This document shows positions 27,104-36,505 of a DNA stretch of 64,000 nt, piece after piece. The number at the start of each line of letters is the position of its first letter. Within the stretch, counting starts at the first letter, position 1. The notes beneath the pieces were generated by a model. It had not been told where the DNA came from, did no database searches, and saw only the letters and a program-made list of their open reading frames with translations. The position numbers and the translations under genes were made by a program. This stretch comes from Bacteroidales bacterium UBA1680 (GTDB taxonomy: Bacteria; Bacteroidota; Bacteroidia; Bacteroidales; UBA932), in the NCBI GenBank assembly GCA_002320605.1, contig DCKG01000007.1, forward strand, positions 1 to 64,000, read 5' to 3'.

Positions 27104-28291
27104 ATGAACCACTATGTCTTAAATGATATTCAATCTGTAATTGTAATAACTTTATTTCTTATGTCAATAACATGCCTTTCTGCTGCGTGCAGCGTTGAAT
27201 CGGCGACGTGGAATGGTGTTCAGAAGGAAGAGGAAATAAGTGGATCTAAAGTATTCATTGGAGGCCAGGATGGTTACGATACATATCGGATACCGGCAAT
27301 CGTGAAGTCATCAAAAGGTACGCTGCTTGCTTTTTGCGAAGGGCGGAAGAACGGCCGTTCCGATTCGGGAGACATAGATTTAATCTTGAGGCGCTCACAA
27401 GACGGAGGTAAAACCTGGAGCAAGATAATCACTGTCTGGGATGATGGTCATAACACTTGTGGGAATCCTTCCCCTGTAGTAGATTCACAGACTGGACGCA
27501 TTCATTTGCTGATGACTTGGAATAAAGGTGAAGACAACGAGCAGGAGATAAGAGAAAATAAAGGTATCGGTACCCGAAGAGTGTTCGTGACCTTTTCGGA
27601 CGATGACGGTCAGTCTTGGGCAAAGCCAGTTGATATCACAGCTTCAGCGAAAAAACCTGAATGGACATGGTATGCTACAGGTCCATGCCACTCTATACAG
27701 ATTGGGTCCGGACGTATAATCGTTCCGTGTAACCACGGAAATATCGTGAATGGCCGAAGCACCGGGACGACTTCACATCTGATATTTTCTGACGACCATG
27801 GAAAGTCTTGGCATATCGGTGCCGTTGCTCCTGTTGGCAATGAAAGTACAGTGGCGGAGCTTCGCAATGGTGAAATTCTGTTGAACATGCGGAAGAATAA
27901 GAAAGGAGAATGGCAGGCATATACTGGAAGGCTTGGCATAAAAAGCAGTGACGGTGGAGAATCTTTCGGGGAACCTTTCGTGATGGAAGATCTTGTAGAG
28001 CCAATCTGTAATGCGAGCATGATCAATTATGCGCCAGGCGGCAGGAAAACAAGTAAAATATTGTTCTCCAACCCAGCGGACTCTGCAAGAAGGATTAACT
28101 TGACTCTTAAATTAAGCAAGAATGGAGGCCGGACATGGAGAAAGGTCTTTACTTTGACGGAAGGTCCGGCAGCATATTCAGACTTATGCGTCATGCCTGA
28201 TGGAAGCGTTATCGTCTTGTATGAGAGCGGAAAGGAATCTCCCTACGAGAATATCAGCGTTTCGCGCATTCCAGCCAGGGTGATACGCTGA
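27104..28291 (+). CDS. nanH: Exo-alpha-sialidase (GH33) lipoprotein
   Basis: 395-residue secreted sialidase that releases terminal sialic acid from host glycans. Lipobox LSAAC with Cys29. The YRIP arginine motif is at 61-64 and an acid/base Asp is likely in RSDSGDIDL. Four or five Asp-box repeats are visible (SQDGGKTW, SDDDGQSW, SDDHGKSW, SSDGGESF, SKNGGRTW). The Tyr of AYSDLCVM is the likely nucleophile, followed by VLYESG. It is the first gene of the cluster; a 115-base gap precedes the lyase. ATG at residue 20 is too late to leave a signal peptide. Confidence 0.93.
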   Translation: MNHYVLNDIQSVIVITLFLMSITCLSAACSVESATWNGVQKEEEISGSKVFIGGQDGYDTYRIPAIVKSSKGTLLAFCEGRKNGRSDSGDIDLILRRSQDGGKTWSKIITVWDDGHNTCGNPSPVVDSQTGRIHLLMTWNKGEDNEQEIRENKGIGTRRVFVTFSDDDGQSWAKPVDITASAKKPEWTWYATGPCHSIQIGSGRIIVPCNHGNIVNGRSTGTTSHLIFSDDHGKSWHIGAVAPVGNESTVAELRNGEILLNMRKNKKGEWQAYTGRLGIKSSDGGESFGEPFVMEDLVEPICNASMINYAPGGRKTSKILFSNPADSARRINLTLKLSKNGGRTWRKVFTLTEGPAAYSDLCVMPDGSVIVLYESGKESPYENISVSRIPARVIR

Positions 28292-28406
28292 TGATAATTG
28301 GCAAATTTCATGAAGCTTCTTTATCCTGATATATTATTTGTGGATTTATGCATAAAGTAGGAAGGAGCATTCAGGAATCCTTTGGATAGAAAAATTAATT
28401 TTAGAT

Positions 28407-29312
28407 ATGAAACAGATAAAATTGACAGGTCTTGTTGCAGCCGTTTTCACACCATTCTACGAAAATGGTAGCATAAATTACGACATTATCCCAGGTTATG
28501 CCGAAAAATTGATAAACGATGGGGCGTATGGTATATTCGTTTGCGGCACGACGGGGGAGAGCGTTTCTCTTACTATTGACGAAAGGAAGAGGATTCTGGA
28601 AGCCTGGTGCGTGGCTGTCGATGGAAAGATAAAGGTTATTGCCCATGTCGGCGGCACGAACCAGAAGGACTGCGTCGAATTGGCAAACCATGCTGTTTCT
28701 ATGAATGTTGATGCGCTGGGTGCAATAGGCCCTCTGTATTTCAAGCCTTCTACGGTAGAAAACCTTATTGAATATTATAAACCTATCGCCGCTGCCGGGA
28801 ACAGCATACCATTCTATGCTTACCACATTCCAAGCATGACTGGCATCAACCTTCCGATGGCGGAATTCTTAGAGAAAGGATCAAAGGAAATTCCTAATCT
28901 CAATGGTATAAAATTTACCTCAAACGATTTCATGGAAATGATGGAATGCATTAATCTGGAAGGAGGGCGTTTCGATATCCTCAATGGTTTTGACGAGATG
29001 CTGCTCTGCGGATTGTCCGTCGGTGCCAAGGGAGGAGTAGGAAGCACGTACAACTATGCCATGCCCATTTATGAAGGAATCATGGAGTCTTTTGCTGAAG
29101 GCGATATAGAGAAGGCGAGGGAGTGGCAGAAAAAGTCTATCGACATAGTGAATGTAATAGTCAGGCATGGTGGTGGCACGAGAGGAGGAAAAGCTGTAAT
29201 GAAGGCTGTCGGGATAGATTGTGGCAATTGCAGATCTCCATTCGCTAAGTTTACTGATGAAGAGATTAAAGAAGTCAAAGCTGAGTTGAAATCCATAGGG
29301 TTCATTAAATGA
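28407..29312 (+). CDS. nanA: N-acetylneuraminate lyase
   Basis: 301-residue cytosolic TIM-barrel aldolase splitting sialic acid into ManNAc and pyruvate. It belongs to the DapA/NanA family: GTTGES at 48-52, catalytic Tyr139 in the YAYHIPSMTG motif and Schiff-base Lys169 in GIKFTSND. The YxYHxP form is typical of true neuraminate lyases and not of dihydrodipicolinate synthase. Its stop overlaps the next start by four bases (ATGA), implying translational coupling to the transporter. Confidence 0.92.
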   Translation: MKQIKLTGLVAAVFTPFYENGSINYDIIPGYAEKLINDGAYGIFVCGTTGESVSLTIDERKRILEAWCVAVDGKIKVIAHVGGTNQKDCVELANHAVSMNVDALGAIGPLYFKPSTVENLIEYYKPIAAAGNSIPFYAYHIPSMTGINLPMAEFLEKGSKEIPNLNGIKFTSNDFMEMMECINLEGGRFDILNGFDEMLLCGLSVGAKGGVGSTYNYAMPIYEGIMESFAEGDIEKAREWQKKSIDIVNVIVRHGGGTRGGKAVMKAVGIDCGNCRSPFAKFTDEEIKEVKAELKSIGFIK

Positions 29313-31879
29313 GAAAAGCGGTTTTTTGTTTTCTCTTGGCATTAGCGTGCACTCCCACATTTGCTGAAGATTCTCTTGCCGTCAAGCTTACTGAAAATGA
29401 CAAATTGAGACTCGGCATTTCTGCGGTCTTGCCGGATATTGATGAAAAACCGAATAAAGGGCTTGCCGGTGCTTTCTCCGGTTATGTAGATGGAAATTTG
29501 CTTATAATAGGAGGCGCTAACTTTCCTGATGGAACTCCTGCCCAAGGTGGCAAGAAAAAGTTCTATCATGACGTGTACATTCTGGACAAGGAAGGTGAAT
29601 GGCATCTCATGAACGGAGGGTTTCCTCAACCAGTCGCCTATGGGGTGTCTGTCACATACGAGAATAGCCTTATCTGCATAGGCGGAAATGATTCTTCCCG
29701 TTGTTTCGGTAATGTCGTCAGGGTGAGATTGCAGAATGACTTCTCGGTCAGATGCGATAGCCTGCCTTCTTTACCTGTACCTCTTGCGAATGCATCAGGA
29801 TGCTTAGTCGATGATAAGATTTTTATAGCAGGTGGCAATCCGTCAATCAAACCTCAGGAGTCTTCAAAATATTTCTTTGAACTTAATCTGCATGATTTGA
29901 AGAAAGGATGGAGCAGGCTTTACCCTTGGCCGGGCCCATCTAGAGGATATGCAGTAAGCGCATGCCAAAGCGACGGCTATGATGATTGCTTTTATCTGTT
30001 CAGCGGCAGGGAATATAATGAAAGGGGATGGAAGGTATTGGATGATGGATACATGTACAATCCACGTTTGAGAGAATGGAAGCGACTGAGTGGCTCTTTT
30101 CCCGTCATGGCAGGGTGCGCCCTTCCTTTTGGGACTAATCATATTCTGTTCATAGGGGGTCGTGCAAGGCAGCTCCCTGATTCTGATTCTTTAAGCGGAT
30201 TCCCAGGAAATAACGCCTTGAGGCTTTATCATACAGTGACAAATACCATAGTGGAAAAAGATATAGATAAAGCTCTGACAGATATTCCGGTAACGACTAC
30301 GGCACTAAAAGAAGGCAATAGGATTACAATCGTAAGTGGCGAGGTGGCTCCGGGGGTCAGGACTCCAATCATATTAAAAGGGGAAATAGAGAGTACAGTG
30401 CACAAGATAAGAGGACTCGACATATTTGTGATTGTCCTGTATTTCACCATCCTGGCTTTAGTCGGATGGTATTTCTCCAAGCGGCAGAAATCTGTTTCCG
30501 ATTATTACAAAGGCGGGGGACGCGTCAATTGGCTCATATCTGGGTTAAGTATTTTTGGAACCAGTCTGAGCGCCATTACTTTCATGTCGCTTCCGGCAAA
30601 AGCGTATGCTACGGATTGGAGCTACATGTTGTTCAACTCCGGAATCATATTGGTAGTCCCACTGATTACCCTTGTGTTCATCCCTTATTTCAGAAAATTG
30701 AATATTACAACTTCTTATGAATACTTGGAGCTTCGTTTCAATTCTGCAGTAAGGGTAATATGCAGTGCTTCTTTTATACTCTTCCAGATTGGCAGGATGG
30801 CTGTAGTCCTTCTGCTTCCGGCTATAGCGTTGAATATCGTTTCAGGTTTCAATATCTATCTATGCATAGCCTTGATGGGTTTCTTGAGTCTTCTCTACAC
30901 AATGATGGGTGGAATCGAGGCTGTCGTATGGACGGAAGCACTTCAAGTAATAGTATTATTGGGAGCGGCGGTCGCCATTGTCATTTCCGTCTGCAGTAAT
31001 ATACCTGGTGGAACATCCTCTCTTGTTTCGACTGCTGCTGCGGCAGGGAAATTCAGTTTAGGAGAAACATTCTTTGATCTCAGGCAGCCGGTGATATGGA
31101 CAGTCCTCATTGCAACTGTTTTTACGAATATCACAACGTATGGCACAGATCAGACTATCGTGCAGAGATATTTCACGACAAAATCTGCTGAAGAGGCAAA
31201 GAAAGGCGTTTATGCGAATGCGGTTCTGACGATTCCCGCGACCCTTATTTTCTTCTTCCTAGGAACTGCGCTGTGGGTGTTCTATAAATATAATCCTGGC
31301 TCTTTGAGCATGACTGTGAATGATCAGGATGCAATCATGCCATGGTATTTTACGTCTGCGCTTCCGGATGGCATCTTGGGACTTGTCATAGCAGGGCTTT
31401 TCGCTGCGGCGATGTCTACTATCAGCAGTAGCATGAATGCTTCGTCAATGGCTTTCTGCATGGACATATTCAGAAAAATCAGACCCCTGGCTAATGACGG
31501 GCAGAACATGCAGGTGGCCAGGATATCCACTTTGATATTGGGTCTCCTTGGCGTATCATTGTCCATTGCAATGGTTTCATGGGATATCAAATCTTTATGG
31601 GATCAGTTCAACACATTCCTCGGCCTTCTCCTCGGAGGTCTTGGAGGACTCTTTTTATTGGGCATATTCACTAAGCGGGCGAATTCTACAGGGGCGATTG
31701 CCGGACTTATAGGATGCATTGCAGTACAGATCCTGGTTATCAGGCATCAGTGGGTGAATCTGCTTTTATATTCTACGACCGGCTTCATTTCCTGTTTCGT
31801 GATTGGCTATCTTGTCAGCATCGTCACTCCAGATGAAAGGAAGGCAAGGAATCTGCCATCTGTCACCAAATTAAAGTAA
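29309..31879 (+). CDS. Kelch mutarotase (NanM-like) fused to a sodium:solute symporter
   Basis: 856-residue two-part protein. A signal peptide (1-19) leads into a Kelch-type beta-propeller (about 30-360, e.g. IGGANFPDG, ICIGGNDSS, IAGGNPS, LFSGREYN, FIGGRAR), resembling the cyclically permuted NanM mutarotases that interconvert sialic acid anomers. From about 370 there are 12-13 membrane helices of the SSS family (start IFVIVLYFTILALVGWYF; GGIEAVVWTEALQV region). The propeller would sit in the periplasm and feed the correct anomer straight to the sodium-driven importer. It lies between the lyase and the NanQ gene, so sialic acid is the likely substrate. Confidence 0.9.
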   Translation: MRKAVFCFLLALACTPTFAEDSLAVKLTENDKLRLGISAVLPDIDEKPNKGLAGAFSGYVDGNLLIIGGANFPDGTPAQGGKKKFYHDVYILDKEGEWHLMNGGFPQPVAYGVSVTYENSLICIGGNDSSRCFGNVVRVRLQNDFSVRCDSLPSLPVPLANASGCLVDDKIFIAGGNPSIKPQESSKYFFELNLHDLKKGWSRLYPWPGPSRGYAVSACQSDGYDDCFYLFSGREYNERGWKVLDDGYMYNPRLREWKRLSGSFPVMAGCALPFGTNHILFIGGRARQLPDSDSLSGFPGNNALRLYHTVTNTIVEKDIDKALTDIPVTTTALKEGNRITIVSGEVAPGVRTPIILKGEIESTVHKIRGLDIFVIVLYFTILALVGWYFSKRQKSVSDYYKGGGRVNWLISGLSIFGTSLSAITFMSLPAKAYATDWSYMLFNSGIILVVPLITLVFIPYFRKLNITTSYEYLELRFNSAVRVICSASFILFQIGRMAVVLLLPAIALNIVSGFNIYLCIALMGFLSLLYTMMGGIEAVVWTEALQVIVLLGAAVAIVISVCSNIPGGTSSLVSTAAAAGKFSLGETFFDLRQPVIWTVLIATVFTNITTYGTDQTIVQRYFTTKSAEEAKKGVYANAVLTIPATLIFFFLGTALWVFYKYNPGSLSMTVNDQDAIMPWYFTSALPDGILGLVIAGLFAAAMSTISSSMNASSMAFCMDIFRKIRPLANDGQNMQVARISTLILGLLGVSLSIAMVSWDIKSLWDQFNTFLGLLLGGLGGLFLLGIFTKRANSTGAIAGLIGCIAVQILVIRHQWVNLLLYSTTGFISCFVIGYLVSIVTPDERKARNLPSVTKLK

Positions 31880-31888
31880 TGTTGCGCC

Positions 31889-32335
31889 ATGATAGTTTCC
31901 TCAATAGGGAATATGAGCAGATTCTTTGGGCTGCATCCTCTGTTTGAAACATTATATCGCTATCTTACAAGTCACGACTTGGACAAAATGCTCTGTGGCA
32001 GGATATCTTTAATTGATGATGATTTGTTCCTCGTAAAGAAAGACGTTATTTGCAGGAACATTAGCGAAAGGCAGTTCGAGGCGCACAGGAAATATGTTGA
32101 TGTCCACTACCTGCTGTCAGGTACTGAATACATAGGATGGCGGAATGTGGCAGATCTGAACAGTATATCAAAGCCATACGATTTGGAGTCAGACAGCGTG
32201 ATATTCGCAGATCCTGTCTTGGATTTGATAATGCTCCACCCAGGAGACATTGCAATCTTTTTCCCCGAAGATGCTCATGTGCCGGAAATCGGCAATGGGT
32301 ATATCCGGAAGATGGTGGCAAAAGTCAAGCTCTGA
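31889..32335 (+). CDS. YhcH/YjgK/YiaL-family protein (NanQ-like sialic acid anomerase)
   Basis: 148-residue cupin-like protein of the DUF386 family. The metal site is visible: E64 and H66 in FEAHRKYVD, with D71 and H73 in VDVHYLLSG, and a later His in FPEDAHVPE. The E. coli member NanQ speeds conversion of the sialic acid anomer delivered by transport into the form used by the lyase. Its place as last gene of this operon, nine bases after the transporter, fits that role. It is convergent with the regulator, 12 bases away. Confidence 0.85.
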   Translation: MIVSSIGNMSRFFGLHPLFETLYRYLTSHDLDKMLCGRISLIDDDLFLVKKDVICRNISERQFEAHRKYVDVHYLLSGTEYIGWRNVADLNSISKPYDLESDSVIFADPVLDLIMLHPGDIAIFFPEDAHVPEIGNGYIRKMVAKVKL

Positions 32336-32347
32336 TCGGAAGTTCTT

Positions 32348-33073
32348 TTATTGCTTGCAGGTCTCATTCACGATTTTGCCCATATTGTCGAACTGGGTTT
32401 TAAGATGAAGTCTCATTGCCATCCTGAAAGCATCCGGTGTGCTTGTCCTAAGTATGTTGAATAAACTTATATGTGATACTAACGTTCTGGAATGGTAGTC
32501 GGTATTGATTTTCGGGTAATAAAGGGTGAAGAGATGACGTAGTATGTATTGAAAGTCCATCAGACTTTTGTTGCCTGTCATTTCGAACAGCTTGCTATGA
32601 AATTGCACATCGATTTCAGTAAGCTTGTGAGCCAATTCGTATTTCTTGTCAATATCATCTGTCGCAGAAAGTTCTTTGGAGAGCTTATCTTCTTCCGAGA
32701 CAATGCTATCTAACTCGTCCATCTGCTTTTCAGTCTTATTCTGAAAGATGAAGTCTGACATTCCGATTTCCAGCATCAGCCTTAATTCGTACAGATCCTT
32801 GAGCGTGTGCTTGTCAAGCAGCCCGGAAGATATAATAGGTTTAAGGATGCTGAAAACATCGGGAGTCGCTACTACGGTTCCTTTCTTTCTTTTCGTAACA
32901 ATGATTCCGAGAGCTCTCAACCCACTCAAGGCTTCTCGTATCACGACCCTGCTTGTACCAAGCATGTCAGCGAATTCTTGTTCTTTGGGAAGCTTGTCTT
33001 TTGTCCCATTTTGGGAAATGTATTGCAGGATGTCCCTTTGTACGTGTTCTACCAATGACTTGTCCTCAGGCAT
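32348..33073 (-). CDS. FadR/GntR-family transcriptional regulator with FCD domain
   Basis: 241 residues from the start I prefer (MPEDKSLVEHV at 33073); the frame continues to 33118 but the extra residues match nothing. A winged helix covers about 12-75 (LPKEQEFADMLGTSRVVIREAL) and an all-helical FCD ligand domain about 90-235, with candidate metal ligands in EIDVQFHSKLFE, SHISLFN and RLHLKTQF. It lies between the sialic acid operon (convergent) and the third SusC gene (divergent), so it probably controls one or both, with a sugar acid or sialic acid product as ligand. Specific ligand not shown. Confidence 0.85.
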   Translation of the reverse strand: MPEDKSLVEHVQRDILQYISQNGTKDKLPKEQEFADMLGTSRVVIREALSGLRALGIIVTKRKKGTVVATPDVFSILKPIISSGLLDKHTLKDLYELRLMLEIGMSDFIFQNKTEKQMDELDSIVSEEDKLSKELSATDDIDKKYELAHKLTEIDVQFHSKLFEMTGNKSLMDFQYILRHLFTLYYPKINTDYHSRTLVSHISLFNILRTSTPDAFRMAMRLHLKTQFDNMGKIVNETCKQ

Positions 33074-33095
33074 TATTGTGATTGTTTTTATTTTA

Positions 33096-33125
33096 CAAAA
33101 ATAAGTATTACAAAACAAAAACCAA
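33096..33125 (-). promoter_or_regulatory. Promoter of the FadR-type regulator
   Basis: Minus-strand TATTTTTG at 33096-33103 with TTG at 33123-33125, spacing 19 bases. Its -7 element is 22 bases before the proposed start at 33073, which favours that start over the longer frame. Confidence 0.5.
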
Positions 33126-33194
33126 TAAATATGATTTAAACACCTTTATTAGAAACAAAATCGAAAGGTTTCTGAATTTTGTAGGTAATATGTA

Positions 33195-33225
33195 TTGCAT
33201 AATGTTTTTATTTTTTATACTTTTG
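33195..33225 (+). promoter_or_regulatory. Promoter of the third SusC/SusD pair
   Basis: TACTTTTG at 33218-33225 with TTG at 33195-33197, spacing 20 bases. The leader to the SusC start would be about 75 bases. The 33074-33307 gap is AT-rich and must hold the control sites of both divergent genes; I could not single out an operator. Confidence 0.5.
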
Positions 33226-33307
33226 ATGCGGTTTGTATTTATAGGAAGCATATTATGTAACCACAATAGCAGTTTAAATATTACTTAATAATCAAAATTT
33301 AACGAAA

Positions 33308-36300
33308 ATGCGAAAAGTTAATACTCTAATTTTATGTATTTCCCTTTTCCTTATCGCAATGTCACCGACTTTTTCCCAGACACTCAATGTTTCTGGTGAA
33401 GTAAGGGATAGCAAGGGGGAGACGATGCCAGGGGTCTCTGTGTCTTTGAAGGGTACATTGACAGGAACCGTAACGGACAATGATGGGCTTTTCAGCATCA
33501 CGGTTACGAAAGGAACCATTCTTGAATTTTCTTTCTTGGGATTTGAAGACAAAGATGTCCCTGTCGTCGATGATCGGAATATCAAGGTAATCTTGAATCC
33601 TCGGACTCTTGGTCTTGACGAAGTTGTCGTCGTTGGATACGGTACTCAATCTAGGAGCACTCTGACGACTGCTATATCAAGAGTAGACGGAGATGTCTTG
33701 TCTGATGTGCCCGTCAACACAGTCGGCGAGGGACTTAAAGGAAAGATTGCTGGAGTAAGGTTCTACTCCAATAACAATACTCCCGGCGCAGACGTGACGA
33801 TAAGGATTCGAGGGGGCTCTTCTATCAATAGAAGCAACGACCCTTTGATTCTCGTTGATGGAATCGAGAGAGATATAGCCGGCATAAACAGCAACGATAT
33901 CAAGTCTATAGAGGTGTTGAAAGATGCTGCATCTACGGCAATCTATGGATCAAGGGCATCAAATGGCGTAGTTCTCATAACGACAAAGAGCGGAATGCAG
34001 AATACGGCTCCTACAGTGACTTTTGAAGCGACGACTGCCCTGGAGCAAGCGGAAACGCTATACGATTTCATGAATGCAAGAGACTATATAAATACCGTGA
34101 GACCGGCAGTAGCACTGGGACCCAAGTCTAATTATAATTTCGCAGATGGCTATTCTGCCAGTTCAGGAAATACCGAGTCTTCCATTTACTCTACCAGGTA
34201 TCTTAAAGAAGGAGAGAGCGTACCACAGGGATATCAATCCATAGCTGACCCTCTTGATCCATCCAAGACGTTGATTTTCCAAGATAATGATTTTCAAAGG
34301 GAAATCTTTAGGAACGCATTGTGGCAGAATTATTACATGGGCGTAAGCGGTGGAAGCAGCACTGTTAATTATTTTATCAGTACTGGTTATACTGATGATA
34401 GCGGTGTTGGGTTAGGAACAGATTATTCTCGCTTAAGCCTGCGCAGCAATATTGACATAAAGCTTTCGGAGAAACTAATGTTCTCGAGTGGCACTGACTA
34501 TTCCAGAATTGTCTCAAGCGAGTATCCCAATCAGATGAACATTATTTCCAGGGGTTTGGCAACGCCTCCGACGCAGAAAAAATATTTTGATAATGGCAAG
34601 CCTACTCAAGGATACAACGTTTCTTCACCGAATCCGTTATTCTATGATTATTACAACGAGAATAGCAGCGTATTGAAGAGATTGTCTCTCTTTAATAAAC
34701 TCAGTTATTATATTGTTGATGGATTAAAAGCGGAGGCTCAGTTTTCCATCTTCGATTATCATCGGCAGTACGATAGCTTCCAGAAAGCTAATGTATTCAG
34801 CAGTCTCAGGACTACAACAGAAGCGATGTCCGAGACGAACAGGAGTAAATTTGAGACCTATCTCACGTATAATAAAACTTTCGGAAAACATTCTATTTCA
34901 GCTATGGCTGGGTATTCTTATCAAAGGACGAAGGATTATTCCATGTCAGCTACCGTTACTGGTGCAAGCTCAGATAAAGTTCCAACTTTAAGCGCGGGAC
35001 CTAACAAGAGCGCGGCAGACAGCGATCAGACGAAGGAAGTGACAATCGGGTATTTTGGGCGCCTGTCTTACGATTTCCAAAAGAAATATCTCTTCTCTGC
35101 GACGTTCAGGGAGGACGGATCTTCCCGTTTTGCTGAAGGACACAGATGGGGATTCTTTCCCGGAGGCTCTATCGGATGGGTTATGTCAAAAGAAGACTTC
35201 ATGAAGGACGTGAGAGTAATAAATAACCTGAAGTGGCGTGTAAGTTATGGGCAGACAGGAAATAATTCAGTTGGTTTTTACGATGCATTTGGTAGATATT
35301 CAGCTTCTGCCAAATATGGTGACGAGGCCGGCATCGAACCTTCCGCAATGCCGAACGGAGATCTTACTTGGGAGGTTTCAACACAGCTGGATGCAGGTTT
35401 CGACTTATCGTTGCTGGACAGCAGGATAAATGTCAATACAGACTATTTCAATAAGGTGACGGATAATTTGCTGTTTAGTAAGGAATTGCCTAATACGACC
35501 GGATTCTCCTCCATACTTACGAATGTAGGAAAAGTCAGGTTCTATGGATTTGACATTGAGATTTCTACGTTAATCATAGATAAGGAAGATTTGACATGGA
35601 GTTCAAAATTCACATGGAGTTTTGTGAAAAACAAAGTTATTGAACTACCGGATAACGGACGTGACAAAAATAGAATAGGAGGCATAACATTGGCCGACGG
35701 CACTGCTTTCGGAGGCATTGCGGAGGGAGAATCACTGTACCGCTATTATGGCTATAAGGTTGACCATATACTGGAAACTCAAGAGCAGGCGGACAATGCC
35801 ATGTTCGATAATCAGGCGAAAGGATACAGGCATTCCGACGGACAGAGAATTTCTGGCCGCAAGGATGTTGGCGACTATGAATGGAAGAACAGGCAAGGGA
35901 GTGATACGAGAAATGGAAAAGACTATATCAGCAGCCAAGACCAATTCTTCCTGGGTTATACGGTTCCTCATTCTACGGGTGGGTTTATCAATAACTTCAA
36001 GTACAAGAATTTCAGTCTGGACTTGACTCTTGACTGGGCATTGGGTCATTCAATAAACCATAACTCAGAGATGAGGTATTTCATGAATACTTTTGCCAAT
36101 AATTACACTTTGATCGACAAGGTGAAAGAATGTTGGAAACAGCCTGGCGATAATACGAAATACGCACGCTTCACGGCAAATGACCCCGACGACGGCAATG
36201 CAAATTTCAGCAGAACCTCAAATGTATTCAATTATAAGGGAGATTACCTTTGTATCAGGGAAGTCAATCTTTCTTATGATATTCCATCTAGGATTCTTGA

Positions 36301-36472
36301 GAAAATACATGTAAGAAACATTGCCCTGACGCTTACAGGAAATAATTTATATTATTTCACGAGGGTAAAGGGCGTGTCTCCTGAAGTCGGCGCCTCATCA
36401 ACATACAGCGGGAGCTATTACAATTACCCTCCTATCAGAAAATACTCAATTGGCGTTAAGTTCACATTCTAA
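33308..36472 (+). CDS. SusC/RagA-family TonB-linked outer membrane transporter
   Basis: 1054-residue importer. Signal peptide to about 24 (FSQT), Ig-like carboxypeptidase domain (about 28-100, LTGTVTDNDGLFSIT), TonB-box segment LDEVVVVGYGTQSR, plug with VLKDAASTAIYGSRASNG, then a full barrel ending YSIGVKFTF. Position beside the sialic acid genes and the FadR-type regulator suggests import of sialylated or related host oligosaccharides; this is inferred from context only. AT content appears higher than in the flanking housekeeping genes. Confidence 0.94.
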   Translation: MRKVNTLILCISLFLIAMSPTFSQTLNVSGEVRDSKGETMPGVSVSLKGTLTGTVTDNDGLFSITVTKGTILEFSFLGFEDKDVPVVDDRNIKVILNPRTLGLDEVVVVGYGTQSRSTLTTAISRVDGDVLSDVPVNTVGEGLKGKIAGVRFYSNNNTPGADVTIRIRGGSSINRSNDPLILVDGIERDIAGINSNDIKSIEVLKDAASTAIYGSRASNGVVLITTKSGMQNTAPTVTFEATTALEQAETLYDFMNARDYINTVRPAVALGPKSNYNFADGYSASSGNTESSIYSTRYLKEGESVPQGYQSIADPLDPSKTLIFQDNDFQREIFRNALWQNYYMGVSGGSSTVNYFISTGYTDDSGVGLGTDYSRLSLRSNIDIKLSEKLMFSSGTDYSRIVSSEYPNQMNIISRGLATPPTQKKYFDNGKPTQGYNVSSPNPLFYDYYNENSSVLKRLSLFNKLSYYIVDGLKAEAQFSIFDYHRQYDSFQKANVFSSLRTTTEAMSETNRSKFETYLTYNKTFGKHSISAMAGYSYQRTKDYSMSATVTGASSDKVPTLSAGPNKSAADSDQTKEVTIGYFGRLSYDFQKKYLFSATFREDGSSRFAEGHRWGFFPGGSIGWVMSKEDFMKDVRVINNLKWRVSYGQTGNNSVGFYDAFGRYSASAKYGDEAGIEPSAMPNGDLTWEVSTQLDAGFDLSLLDSRINVNTDYFNKVTDNLLFSKELPNTTGFSSILTNVGKVRFYGFDIEISTLIIDKEDLTWSSKFTWSFVKNKVIELPDNGRDKNRIGGITLADGTAFGGIAEGESLYRYYGYKVDHILETQEQADNAMFDNQAKGYRHSDGQRISGRKDVGDYEWKNRQGSDTRNGKDYISSQDQFFLGYTVPHSTGGFINNFKYKNFSLDLTLDWALGHSINHNSEMRYFMNTFANNYTLIDKVKECWKQPGDNTKYARFTANDPDDGNANFSRTSNVFNYKGDYLCIREVNLSYDIPSRILEKIHVRNIALTLTGNNLYYFTRVKGVSPEVGASSTYSGSYYNYPPIRKYSIGVKFTF

Positions 36473-36505
36473 TGATACGGCTGATTAATATTAATATTTA
36501 AAACC

